Source: Amanita rubescens (taxonomy: Eukaryota > Basidiomycota > Agaricomycetes > Agaricales > Amanitaceae). From it: a stretch of DNA of 53,316 nt. The position numbers were made by a program, and so were the translations under genes. The notes beneath the pieces were generated by a model. That model saw only the letters and a list, made by a program, of their open reading frames with translations. It searched no databases and had not been told where the DNA came from. Location of the stretch: contig WION01000362.1 in the NCBI GenBank assembly GCA_015039365.1, forward strand, positions 1-53,316, given 5' to 3'. Positions 33,981 to 46,600 of the stretch are shown piece by piece (the stretch's first letter is position 1; each line of letters opens with the position of its first letter).

Positions 33981-35348
33981 ATGGCTCAGCAACCCCCACC
34001 CCAGGGCATGCCACCCATGTTACCAGACCAGCAACAGCCCCCTCAAGCGCCGCAGCCTACGGACCCCGCCAACTCGTATTATCAGCAAGAAAGCGACTTA
34101 ACGGGTGGCTTGCCAATCAATCTTGACTCTCTGCGCGATGGACCACCCGGAACAAAGCCATTTTACCCCTACTCAACTCTGATTCGGTATGATTTGAGCA
34201 TTTCCCGCACTGCATTTCCGATTGATAAAATTGCTTAGCTACGCCATCAAAGGTTCCCCAACCGGTAAATTACTACTAGAAGACATATACTATGCTATCG
34301 AGTCCCGTGTAAGTTATACATGCGCCAGGAAGTTGTTACATGATAAACTCACGGATCTTGCCAGTTTCCGTACTTTAGAACTGCGCCCAGTGGCTGGAAA
34401 GTAAGTTATCATAAATTTAATGTATATCTGTCAAACGCGTACACTATCTTGGTGTGATAACACGCGACCGCGATGTTTTGATTTGCCGTGCTCTATTTGT
34501 TTTGAACAGTTTACGGTCCTTGCTTGAGGATCGATTTGTTTGTCCACTAGTGCTGACGCGAGTATGATAGAACTCTGTCAGACATAATCTGTCGCTGAAT
34601 CCGTGCTTTGAGAAAGTGCCCCGCCCTCTAACAGACCGTGGGAAAGGCTCCTACTGGACGGTGAACGACAATGTCGACCCTCGCACTGGTGTTCATCGTG
34701 TGCGCAAAAAGAAGAGCAAATCAGCTAAGCAGGCCCGCTCTTCGGAAGAAGCTGATGGGGACTTTCATCCCCCACCGGGTGGCAGCTTTGCCGACCCCAA
34801 CGTACCATATGTGTCCTCCATGAACCCCGATGATGCAGGTCCAAGCAGGCAACAGCAACAGGCTGTGCCTTACCCGCCTCCATACCCTCCTCCTCCGTAT
34901 GTTTCTTACCAGTCTTTGTACTCATTGTCTCATCTAATTTATCAGACCCGGTATGCCCTACAATTTTGATCCAAATTTCCACATGATGGCCGGAATGCGG
35001 TTCCCGCCTCCCATTCCTGGTCCGATATCGATGTTGCCGGACGAAAATCTCGAATTAGACGAGCACGGCAATGTCAATTGGAGGGTAGCATGGCACAAAG
35101 AAATCGGTCACCTGCAACAGATCACGGCAGAGCAGGAGAAAAATGGTGTCGACCAAGAATGGTACAGAATGATGTTGATTCGTGTTAGGACTGCGCTTAT
35201 GCCACCGCCGCCACCACTAAATCCGGAGGCGGTAATGCACGGGATGCCACCCCCACCGCATTTGCAAGCGCCACCCCAAGGTAATCCCGCGGAGATTCAA
35301 CAGCCGCAGCCCCCCCAACAACCTGCGCAAGCTCCCACTCAGCAGTGA
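33981..35348 (+). CDS. Forkhead-domain transcription factor
   Basis: This is a nuclear DNA-binding protein. The N-terminus is Pro/Gln-rich. The forkhead domain spans four exons: [38 protein letters not shown], the recognition helix [20 protein letters not shown] and the wing [12 protein letters not shown] basic patch ([14 protein letters not shown]) that could serve for nuclear import follows. The C-terminus is Pro-rich with a short conserved-looking segment ([20 protein letters not shown]). All exons join in frame, with one longer intron of about 170 bases inside the DNA-binding domain. There is no FHA domain, unlike the second forkhead gene at 48861. The 238 bases after it contain no gene. 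Confidence 0.9.
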
Positions 35349-35586
35349 AGGAGAGAAAAATTCATTTTTTAAATTCTAATGGTCTGGGACTTTTATTTTT
35401 CGAGGGAACCTAACGTCAGAACTCCGCCTGTTGTGTTTTTACATAGTCGAAAGTGCGCCTTAGGAACAAAGTACTTTGTACAAATTCAGTTAAGAGCCTC
35501 GATGTCCGATCCGAAAATCTTAGGTCATCCAAACTAGAAGAGGTAATTCGGATGACTGGCTACAAGTCTCCTTATATTTAATTATC

Positions 35587-36201
35587 ATGTCCCCAGCGAC
35601 CCTGCTCGCACCACTTCATTCTGCACACACACCAATGACTGCAGCGGTGTCTTCTGCTCCCTCTGTACCCCTTCCGAACCGCAAAAAGACAGACTCGGCG
35701 AAGAAGGCGCTATGGACTCTAAGTTCACCCACCACACCACAGATCGATGCGGAATCTCTGCTGACACCAGCAGACAAGCAGCGCCCGGCGCCTACATGCG
35801 AGCCAGGAATGGATGGGTCGATGCCACGTCGGAAGAAGGCCTGCAAGAACTGCACCTGCGGGCTCGCAGAGCTGGAGGAAGAGGAATTGAGAGAGAATCA
35901 ATTCACGGCAGCGGATGAGTCGACGAAACCTCTGGGCGGGGACGTATCATCGACCCGGGATCTGCCGGATGAGAAGGAGAGGTTGGCCCGGGCAGCTGAA
36001 GCAGCGCCATCGGCGAGAAGCGGTTGTGGGAGCTGTTTTCTGGGTGACGCCTTTCGTTGCGCCAGCTGTCCATACCTTGGTTAGTGGATTAATATCGGCC
36101 CTTCGCTTATCTGATAACTGATCATCATTCATTCAGGGCTCCCTGCATTCAAACCAGGAGAAAAGGTAGAGATTGATCTAGGCATGGACGACGACATTTG
36201 A
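35587..36201 (+). CDS. DRE2: Anamorsin/Dre2 Fe-S assembly protein, short form
   Basis: Dre2 passes electrons from Tah18 to the cytosolic Fe-S cluster assembly machinery. This copy has the linker (KKALWTLSSPTTPQIDAESL), the 2Fe-2S motif (PTCEPG...KKACKNCTCGLAELEEEE) and the C-terminal twin CX2C motif (CGSCFLGDAFRCASCPYLG). The last exon, after a GTTAGT donor, adds LPAFKPGEKVEIDL. The product is about 184 residues, against roughly 300 or more for most Dre2 proteins. The N-terminal methyltransferase-like domain is absent, and I find no coding sequence for it in the 238 bases upstream. Confidence 0.9.
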
Positions 36202-36343
36202 AAAGAAGAAAAAAGGGTCCATTGCATTATTCTATGTATAATCAGTGTCGGGCACTTAGAAGGCTGTCGTTATATAGCGTGTATCATCCACAGAACTGTA
36301 TCTATTCTGTGCATCAAATTGTTATCGGCAAACATTTGTGTTG

Positions 36344-37640
36344 ATGTGCTTGGATCACGACCACAACGAGCCGCAAGCCGACGCTGCCGCAATTCCTCAT
36401 AAACCCCGGTGTGCTGTATGCAACCAACGCGAGGCAATATACTCTTGCCCCCAATGTTCATTACGCTCCTGCTCGGCCCCCTGTGCAGCTTCACACAAAA
36501 AAATAAAAAACTGCTCAGGAGAGCGAAACAAAGCTGCATATGTGCCCATGAACAAGTATACGTGGGGTACGATGATGAACGACTATGTTTTTCTTGAAGA
36601 CATTGGTCGCAAAGTGGGTGACTGGGGGAACGAGATAGTTCGCGGTGGGCATATGAATGCTGCGAGTACTAGGGGACGAGGTGCTGCAAAAATGAAAAGA
36701 GGAGGTACTCGGACGAAGAGAGACGTGCTCAAGCTGCAGCTTGAGGCTCGGGATATTGATATGGTGCTTCTACCGCACGGAATGGAGCGTAAAAAGATGA
36801 ACCAGTCCATCTGGGATTACAAGTAGGTCTTGCTTATTTGTGGGAGGATTTTAAATCCTCACAACCTTCTTCAGAAAGAAGACGGCGCAGTTGACCATCG
36901 AATTCAAACTGCATGCACCCGCCGATTCATCGAACGAGCCGCCATTTAAGATGCTCACCCACAGGAACGATATGAATACACCACTTATCAAGCTGATACA
37001 AACGCATATATCTACCACGAAGAAAAGTAATGTTCCTCCATGGGCCGGTCCCCTCGTCCTTCCGGACACCGATAATCCTGAATCATTTACAACGCCCAAT
37101 TTCGTCATGCCCGCCCAACGCGACGTTTATCCGACGACAGGGCTCATCACACACCCGAGTAGATTGGTCTATTATTGTTTTGACCCGACGCAGCCGCTCG
37201 CTGCGTTACTGAAAGGCACGCGGTTTGTGGAATTTCCGACCATTGAGGTATGCGAAGAGTTTAGTGGGACAGTGATTGATGCCGCAGGGTGCTTGTCACA
37301 TGCAGGCGATGATCAACCAAGGGTAAAGCGCCGGAAACTAACTTTGCAGGCTGGCCGAGCGGCGCTCAATGGCCTTTTGGGAGAATATGGTAGTGGTGAG
37401 GAAGAACAGGAAGAGGTTCAGAAGGAACCTCCTGTCCTCGTGGAATATGCGAATAGCATGAGCGAAGAGGAGGATGTAGTGTCCGCAGATGACAGCAATG
37501 AATCAGCGGATGATGGGGAAGATGCCAAAATGGATCCGGCTCTATTGTTGGAACTTTTGCGTGAGGCACGGAACAGTGGGCAATGGACGCAAGATGATGA
37601 TGTTGACTGGGGAGATGGATCAGAAGGAGAAGCGGAATGA
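36344..37640 (+). CDS. BCD1: Box C/D snoRNP assembly factor BCD1 (HIT zinc finger)
   Basis: Bcd1 is a nuclear factor required for box C/D snoRNA stability. The N-terminal zf-HIT finger is complete: PRCAVCNQREAIYSC, PQCSLRSCSAPCAASHKK. The core continues with NDYVFLEDIGRKVGDW, LLPHGMERKKMNQSIWDYK, and FKLHAPADS...VYPTTGL... to the acidic C-terminus. There is a single intron just after WDY. ATG 36344 was chosen because it is the first ATG before the finger. The stop codon touches the MED18 stop codon. Confidence 0.9.
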
Positions 37641-38397
37641 TCAGAGATCTTGTCGCCGGAGATCAAGCAAACCCTTCATGAGCACTTGGACCTCTACAAT
37701 GGCGTCTATGTAATGGCTCAGTGGTTTTTCTTGCGTGTTCCGTACGGGAGAAGCGGTCTTCACCTCTACTTCCCAGAGGGTGTTAGCGTGCGTCGGAAAA
37801 GGCTCCTGTGTTTTTGGGTCGACCTGCATTTGGGTTAGGAATGAGTGTTATCAGCATCAGATGACAAAAGATCCCGGTACCTGTTCTTGTTGAAACATCT
37901 GTATTGCTAGGACACCGCGTCGAAAAACATAGCCACGTTTGTAGATTTGTGACTTGCGGCTGTATCAAATGAGTCTAGGCATAGATAGATTTAAAGAACA
38001 TACACATATCCCAGAGCACCGGCGAAGCTAAGGGCATCACCAATGACCTGAACGGTTGCCCAAGGTCTCACGGTGGCTTCTGGTTGGACGCGGGCTGACT
38101 CTGGCTTCAAGTAGGAGTAAAGGACCCTATGTGAAGATGAGTTAATGATTGAATGGAGGAAAGGGGAAATAAGCACCATGGTGAATCTGGTTCATCGAAT
38201 TCCTTCTTTGCACGGAGTAGTAACGGGTCGTTACCCGAGTCGCGTTGAAGCTGTGCGTCGATGGGTTCAAAAACGATTTCACGGGTATGCATCGGTTCAG
38301 AAGACTCGCTATGAATTGTGATTCTGTGCATGATTGACTTTAGATCTCGAGCGAAAAACTCGCCAAAAAGCGCGATTTCATAGAACTGAGAAGACAT
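37641..38397 (-). CDS. MED18: Mediator head subunit MED18
   Basis: MED18 forms the movable jaw of the Mediator head with MED20 and MED8 and contacts RNA polymerase II. Four exons join in frame. MSSQFYEIALFGEFFARDLK starts the fold. GDALSFAGALGYV and YKRGYVFRRGVLAIQMFQQ follow. The conserved end is THANTLWEVEVKTASPVRNT, VEVQVLMKGLLDLRRQDL. Length fits fungal MED18. The gene is convergent with BCD1 with no gap, and divergent from the CUE-like gene with 58 bases between start codons. Confidence 0.88.
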
Positions 38398-38455
38398 TTT
38401 GACACGCGATAAGTCAGCTGTTACTTGGTGCCATCACTAACTCGTTGCCAATGCG

Positions 38456-41319
38456 ATGCCTGACGCAGTTGCTGCTGTTTCATCCAAGCATCGCCCATAT
38501 AAACCCCATAACGGTACGTATATCTGCCTCATGAAGCGTCTCTCTCTCAAATTCTTCGTTTTTTCGTTCATAGCCGACAAGCGTTCAAAGACCGCTGCTC
38601 AAATCGACCTCGCTTATTACCAGGGCCAACTCGCTAATAATCCCCAGGAACATCACCGTTCTTCCCCCAGAGCAGCCTCTCCATCATCTTCAGAATATTC
38701 TTGTGATTCAGATGCTGCCTCTAGTTCTCAGCCACGATCTGCTACACGCGTTCTCAAACACGCCCGTCGCACCAGCGCCATCTCTGATGTTGGAACAGAT
38801 AGACGACGTCTAGCAATTGTGCAGATGGACAGGCTCGATGAAAATCGTTCCAAGGCTGTGTCTGAGCATGGCCATAATGCCCGTTCAAGGTCGGTAGCGG
38901 AGCCAAATCTAGCCCGATTGGCTATTGTCGCCCCTCCCGATGCCTCACCCTTAACATACACTCGTTTAAGCCCACCTGCTTCTGCATCTCGAGTAGAACA
39001 CTCCAGAACCAGAAGTGAATTCACATATTCAGGAACCAACGTACCGCAGCACCCTCCCTCACGACCAACATCATCCTCCAAACCCTTGAAAGGCTCACAG
39101 CCTTCGACGGATCGGAAACTAGGACATGAACCGCTGTCTTCCGCAAAAGTCCCGTCCGTCCTGCCACTTAAGATTCATTCTGGCAGTTCTAGCTCCATCA
39201 ACTTGTCAAGTTCGTTTGTCGATCAACCGCTTACGACACCGCCCATAGGACAGGCCAAGGACGTTGACGTGCCTGTTGCAGGGCCCGTTGTGGTCAATTT
39301 GGGGCCTAGCCGGCCATTGAACATTGCCAAGTCCAAGACATGCTCCGATGATACTTCCGCTCCTCCTATCATGGCGCAATGCTCAACGGAACCAAAGCGC
39401 ACCGACATTTCCTATCTCCACTACCAGCCAGGTAAGATCTAGGCTGTTGGACTTGCACCTAATTAATCTTGAGCAAGGTTTACATGCTACTGCGGGCCCC
39501 CTCCCTCCTCCTCCGCGAGCCAAATTTGTCATTGACTCGAGTAGCCCTCCACCTCCAAGGCCTCCACGCATGCAAACACCCAATCCTCGCAGTAGAGGCG
39601 ATTTGGAGGCAGTCAAACAGGCTCTACAGCTTCCACCCTCTGTAACCACTGTTCTTGCGTCTCGTTATTCCGCATCACCGGAGTTGCCTTCCTCGGATTC
39701 CTCCCCAAACATGAGCTCTGCAAAGTCGTCCTGTCTGGAATCGACAACATCGTAAGTCTTTTTTGTGAAAATATCAGAAATGTTTTAACTTTTATTTTCT
39801 TAGAATCGAGGAAGACCCGGAGATGAAACCCTCACATCGACGTGAAGGGGCGTTTATGCCCACACCTGATCCCTCTACAGATGCTCCCGTGTCCTTTAAA
39901 GAGAAGGCTGACAACGAGGAAGATGTATCCGATACCAGCGACAAAGTTGTCATCGTAAACCCGCCATCACGGCTGGATAGTTTGCCCAAACCGGTCACTC
40001 AAGACCTACCTATCAAAGAAAATACTCTACCTCTGGACGTGCTTGTCGAGCGACCACTGTCCCCGGAGCAGTCGCAAGGGCCTAGCCCACCTCCTAAAAG
40101 TTTGAGAAGTACCTTCACAAGCAGTCTCAAACGATTCTCTACGTTGTCTAGATCGCCTTCATCATCGTCTCGTTCACCCAAACGCACTTCCTTTAGTACA
40201 ACACACTCGTCAAGAACGCCGTCGCCATCGTATCCACAACAGTATTCACCGAGACCCTCCTGTCGTCGTTATAAAGTCATCACGCAAAACCCGGCAGCTT
40301 TGTTCTGTCACGAAGTCCACTCCATCAAGTCTTCCTCTGAAAGATGCACCATCTATACCCAAAAAATAAATGACCTCTATAATTGCGATACAGGTTTGAT
40401 GGATTGGCTAAATGATGCCAAGTATAGGGGTGAGTTTATGTATCCCTTGTTATTCAGCAATTGACGTGTCGTAGCAACTAATGCTTCCACAAGCCATACT
40501 CAATCTTCGCCTTCAACGGACCCTTTCACGCCACAGAGGCGGCATGCCTCTGGTTCATCCATGATGACAGATGCCACATTTCCAAGACGTCCAGATGCCA
40601 CAACTGCCACTGATTTGACACCATCTCACCGAGACATTACACCACCATCTGTTCAACCTCCCGCCCTTCCTTACCCGTCACTAGCCATACCGCAACAACC
40701 GCAACGACTACCGCGTCCCTCATCCAATGCCGGTAACATCACACCCACATCCATCCGCTCCCTTGTATCTCCCACACCGACCAGCGCGCCAAAGGGTGGT
40801 TTTTTCTCTTCCCTCGGTCGCAAAGGTAGCATCTCACGCCGCGAGAAACCTGGCATTACAGCGTTATCCCCATCCAATTCGCAGAGCGGGAACAGCGGCA
40901 AGAACGGGGATGTGCTAACAAGGCCGCAACAACAACCACAGCGGCCGCACCCTGTCCCACGCCCCGTCAACATCGTAGCGAGCCCTTCCGTCCCTGGCGG
41001 ACCGCGTGCGCCGCCAAACCGGGTGAAACGATCGCAAACGCTCATGACGACCCCTGCCCCATTCTCAACAAAGCCGGAAGCTGAAGCGAGTAAGCCGCAG
41101 CTGACGCGACGTCCTTCGACGCATAACCTCACGCCAGATCATGTAATCGACGCCCAACAGGACCCTGAGTTTATCCACCAAGTTGACAAGTTGGCCGACT
41201 TGTTACCTCACGCTAACCGTGACGTGCTTTCCGCATACCTACGTCGGGCGGGTCAGGATATTCTAGCTATCGGACAGTACTTGGAAGATGAGAAGAACGG
41301 GACTCTCCGTATTGACTGA
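38456..41319 (+). CDS. Large disordered protein with C-terminal CUE/UBA-like domain
   Basis: Five exons join in frame into a protein of roughly 860 residues, mostly Ser/Pro/Arg-rich and probably disordered. A short conserved-looking block (KINDLYNCDTGLMDWLNDAK) lies mid-protein. The last 50 residues (VDKLADLLPHANRDVLSAYL then GQDILAIGQYLEDEKNGTLR) form a three-helix CUE/UBA-like fold, which usually binds ubiquitin. PPPPPRAKF-type proline motifs could bind SH3 domains. I do not know a characterised orthologue. Confidence 0.7.
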
Positions 41320-41523
41320 CTTTAACCTACTTTCCTCCATTTGTGGCAAACGTGTGTGATTTCACTTAAGCTCTGTACGATTATAACACCTGTCCTTCCT
41401 TATTGATACTTTACGTGCCTCGTAAGCCTCATGTATAGTATGCGATCGAGTCATAACGCAATGATCACCATGCCTTACTATCTCGGTGGTCCAGCGGACC
41501 TGAACCCCCCTTGGACTCGGTTA

Positions 41524-43338
41524 TTATTGATGGGTGGCGCAAACGCTAACAGTGATTAGTTGGATAAAGATCTGTGACGAGCACCTTCCTTTACCATTAC
41601 GTGGTCGTGGTACCCGATTACGTTGAGCCGCAACTTGCCAATTGGTTGTTGGTGTTCCCGCGTGTCGAACTTGGGAATGCTGCGTAAGAATATTCTCAAC
41701 TTCGTTCGCACTGTCCGAGCAATCAGATACATGTCCCGAGCGGTGTGAGCGATCCGCAATAGAGGCCGGGAACACGGGTCGAAACGAGTTACGCTGAGAT
41801 TGGGGCGCCCAGGAATTACCTGAAGCGTTCGGACCTGGGAGTATCGTGCGGTTGACTAGTAGGGGTGTCCGCTGGATCTGTGACAAGTAAACATGAGATA
41901 AGAAGCAAGGGTCAGAGATATTTCAACTGACTCCGTTGGCTTCCATGCCCCCTACCACAGCTCCTACGTCAAGCGTTTTGTTCGCATTCGGCCGACCAAG
42001 TTTATTGATGACCGTTGTCTGATCAACAACCGGTGGCACGTTTATAGACGCATTGACGCCATGGGCATGAGTATTTTCAGTGCCCGTAGCGAATAAGGCT
42101 TTCCGTTTAAATTTATCGTGGGCAGCCTTTGAAACCCGGACAAGGTAGCAATAATTGCCTAGAGCAACCGGAAACCTACTTTCAACTTGTGATATTCCTT
42201 ATCACGCTCCCGGGAGGCATCTTGTAGTTCCCGGTTCTTCCGCCGCTCAATCTCCAGATCCCGCTCCAATTCTTACCCAGGTATCAGCATGCGCCGGATA
42301 TATCGCATGGTAGTGACTTGCCAGCTATTTTGCCATTCAACAACCCAATTTCTCCATTGGCTACGCACCATAAATACCAACGTTCGTGCCAAGACGCTAT
42401 TATTGTGGCCAAGGCTCACCTTCCCTTATCACGTTATCTAGCTGTTTCTGTAATTGTGCGTTCTTGTCGCTAACATTCCGTAGAACTGCTTGCTGAAACA
42501 CACTACATGTGACCAATATCGTTTTTTCCCTCATGAGATACGCTCGTTCGGTCACCGCGGATATTATTTACCTTTCTTGTTGTATCTGATATTGCCAGAA
42601 GGAGATGGCCCTGAGGAAGAAATACATATATGAGCATACACTTTTGGAAAAACAAAATCGATTGACTTGCCGGCTACAAATCTCCAATATGATCATAGGA
42701 CTCAGTCCAGAAAGAACTGACTTTTATGCATTAGTCCATATACGCTGCTTTCGGCCGATATATGCGTGTCAACTCACTGTTTTGTAATCATTCGATGGAT
42801 GTAGGGAACATATCTGGTGCTTCTGCTCGGCAAAAGGCAAACTTAACGACCCTTGATAACGCACCACTACGTCATCTCTAAAGTGGGCATATGAGGCAAT
42901 TAAAGCCAGAAGCCAAACTAAACTAGTAAGACGTACGGCTCTAGAAGACTCGTTTCGCATGCTGACGCGCCAGTGACGTTGAGGAGTGAGTATGATGAAC
43001 GTGCCTGGCTAGTTTTGCGGCACATACCCGGACATAACCGTGAGGCGTTGAATAGTTCCGTGGCGCATTCCACTGCAGGAAGTTATTTAGGAAAGAGCAG
43101 TTGACGGCATTGCGAACGAACCACAGAATATGTGTGAGCCTGAAATACGAAAGGATGATGCTGTTTCTACTAGTGGGTTTCGTCATAATGCAACTCACAA
43201 GTCGTCTGTATGCTCGATCAGTGTTCCAACCGCCGAGTTTCATTTCAATTCGTGCAAGAAATTTGGACTTACGACTACCGCCTTATCTGTGAGCACCCTT
43301 CTGCATGTGAGACGATTGCACTTGAGTTCGGTGTCCAT
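41524..43338 (-). CDS. HEI10: HEI10/CCNB1IP1-type RING E3 ligase for meiotic crossovers
   Basis: HEI10/Zip3-group proteins sit on the synaptonemal complex and mark crossover sites. Fourteen exons assemble. The RING runs from MDTELKCNRLTCRRVLTDKA through VVTTCSHIFCVEC and ELFNASRLCPACETSL. The conserved SLHPSNDYK, GLSPMIILEICSRAISFWQY and VFQQAVLRN follow. A coiled coil (LQKQLDNVI, ELERDLEIERRKNRELQDAS) leads to a disordered tail. Exons of 7 bases (43199-43205), 13 bases (42865-42877) and 18 bases (43122-43139) are needed to complete the RING region. Two introns, 42611-42670 and 42272-42321, use GC donors. The last exon's end is the least certain. Confidence 0.85.
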
Positions 43339-43627
43339 GTCCAATGTATACGTTGGTAAGATGCGTCATATTCGATCGAGCGTACAATAGTTTCGATCAT
43401 AAACATATTTATTTACATATGCACTTGTGACAGTACTCTCAAAGTAGCATGTATAGAATTAGCAATAGATGCAGGCCATACGGACAATGTATATTACTAC
43501 AAAACAATAACATGAGTCGTGCGGTCTATTGATGGTCGTGCTAGAGAAGAATGATCATGATAGGAAGGTATATGAGTAATAAGCCGCGGTTAAGGATAAG
43601 GGAATAAGGAAAATTATGACTTGGAAT

Positions 43628-46600
43628 TTATGACGAAATCATTCCAGGATCGTCCTCGCCAAATATCTCATCGAATATTGCCTTGCCTTCTAGAGACAAA
43701 GGCGGAAGTTGACTCGTCTGGCCAGATGGATCATCGCGAGACGCTTTCATCCGGCGGAGACGCTCCTCGTTCCAGATATTTTCCAAGGATTCAGCAAGGT
43801 TTTTCAAGCCGAGCAAAAAACCACGATCTGGTTGTTCTGGGTGGTGTGGTGGGAACCGTGCATACAGCAAACCAGTTTCAGGGTCAATCTCCAGTTGGTA
43901 ACCTTCTCCATTGAGCATGCTGTCTCGCTCTTTAGAGGGATAAGGAACCCAATCCTTTCCTGTAGTCGTGTGTGCAAAGTCCACAACGCGTACGTTAATT
44001 TCTCCGCGTTTTCGCCGTCCGCCAGGCCATTTGCCTACGGGGCCGACCAAGAGATCCTCACTGTGAGAGCGACGAAGCCTTTCTGGATGGCTGCGTGAAG
44101 CCGATCGTCGTTCCAGCGATTCTCCTCGCTTGCTGCGGGATGAAGGATGGTCCAATACGACTGACCGGAAAGCTTCTTGGGATTCCCTGTCGCCATCGTA
44201 AATGAGGAGAAGGCTGCAACCATAAAAGCGATAGCCTTTCAATCGGTTGACGATACGTGCTAGAGCGTAGAGCTTCTCAAGCAGGACGGGTATTTGGTAT
44301 GCCAATAGATGCTCGCCATCGCGTAGAAAAGAGGCAAGGACCGAACCAAACTCGTCTTTGCGGACCTCGCGGCCCTTGTATTTGTCCTGCATGATATAAC
44401 TGTGTGTCACATGGTTCCACACCTTGTTCGTATATCAGCGCCTATGATCAGTACGAGGTCAGTTAGAAGATGCTTACTTGCATGCCACAGACACGGATGC
44501 CCAGACTTCTGCTCGTAGTCCTCTCGCATTTCTTGCGCTGGCTTCTTTTCTTCATCAAAGTGGCATCCATACCGTACTGTCGCGTCCCCATTTTCAGGTC
44601 GAGAACACAAGGGTGCTTCAACCTCCCGGTGAGGTCCTCCATTAGTATGAAATGATTCTGCCTGGTAACGGTGTTGTCATGTCCTTCTATGATCGTATGT
44701 TCCGGTAAAACGGGGGGTTGGGGAGCGAGAGACGGCGATCTGCTCCTGCGTCGTATTGGAGAGCCGAAAAAGCCATTGGAATTATCGCAACTGTCCACTT
44801 CTCCCTCCAGATCAAGGTCAATACTAAATATACCTTCTGTATCGGTGTCCTGCTTCAAGTCCGGCTCAGTAAAGCGGCGCATACTTGTGACACAGCTGTC
44901 TGAGTGGGCAGATTGATACATGTGTGCATGACAGCCTTTCCCATTTCTATGAACACGACCTCTCACGGCTTTAGCATAGGCAACGTCATCATCTTCTCCA
45001 TCCGCTATATGACCTTCTTCGTCCGCTCTTGCAACACTTAAACAACGTCCATGTATGCGCTTTCTGTATCTGCGTAGGACACTGCTGAATACATGGTCCT
45101 TCAGCTTGGTGTTTACCGTTGTGGATCCTGTGCCTCCGAACCACGGCGACCGGGTGCCAAGCACGGCGCCGTCAGATGAGCATGGTCGGACGGACGGACG
45201 TCCGAGGCGGTCATCCAACACAGATCGACGGATGGTAGGGGTACGACAAGGCGCAACGTCCTCAAGTTTCTGAACAGACGACGTGCCTGCGTCCTTGCGG
45301 GGCAAAGCGGCCCGTGGTGTTGGTGTGGTGAACGCGCGAGTCGTGGTTGGTCTAGAGAGGTTCGGACTGGAAGCAACGCCTCTAGAGGTGCGTTGCAGAC
45401 GAAGGCGAGCCATGGAACTATTAGTATTAGAATAAGATAGGGAGCGGTGTCGAGCCCTGGTTCGAGAACCGTTAAGCATCCACTGAGGTATAATATGCCG
45501 GTTGCGCTCCAAGGCGACTTCTGGAAATTCTGTCTCTACATCCGTGTCGTCGTCGGTAGCTAGTGACGAATGCTCCGCCCTGCGAGCTAAAAATCCGTTT
45601 TTTGATTGTTGTTTTGAAGAAGTCTTGTAATCTGGGCTCCCAAAGGATCGACGCGTGGCAGCTGTGGAGCCCTTGTGGGCGCGTCTGTAGGTGACTAGCA
45701 TGACGCCTAGATATCGGGGAATGAAGCTGAGAAGGGGGGGAGCTTCGCGCTCGACCGATTCATAGAACAGGTTTTCGCGTGAGACTAGGGGCTGCCGGAT
45801 TGTCAAAGATGAATGTGTGAAGATAAAAAGAAGTGACCCACCTTGCAGACGGCTTGTTTAGTAAACTTGTATATTGCACTGTGACCTCCCACTTGATTGC
45901 GAAAAGGGCGAAGAGGAATGTGTGGTAGATGATCCTGGGGCCATTCCACATCAAATGGGAATGAATGACCATATAGCTCTTCCATGGCGACGTATGGTTT
46001 GTTATCGGAATCGTCTTCATGATAATGCTCTAAGGTGGCATGAAGGAGTTGAGCAGAGGTTGTAGACATAGTCGTGTTGGTTGATGCTGTTTCCCATGTC
46101 GAATCGTCGTCCGTCGAGTAAGTGCTCGACTCGATGGGCGAAACAGCTTCGGAGGGTACAGATTGAAATTCAGTTTGAACGGCAGGCAATTTTGTCCGTG
46201 GGCGACGGGGACTTGGAACTTCGCTATAACGCGACAGTGAAGGAGACGGGGATGTCCTGTGGGAGCATGGCCTCGATAGAATTAAGATATCGTCCAAGCT
46301 GTCGCTTCGCTCCTTCCGTCTGCCTCGATTTTCCGGCCAGATAGCAGCCGAGTTCCGACGCAAGTGTGACATATCGCTCGGAGGATCCACAAGTGAGAAT
46401 CGTCGCTCTTTGCGGGCCTCGCCGTCATTTATTGGATCCGGAGAGGCCATCCTGCCTAGGAGCGAAGCGCTCTTTTGGCGACGTGAAGCTACGGTTTCCC
46501 TATCGGGCCAGTCTGACCTCTTGACGAACTGAAACTGGGCCTCGGCCACATCATCGGAGAGGGCAGCACCAGGGACAGTTGGCGGGAAGTGGATGTCCTG

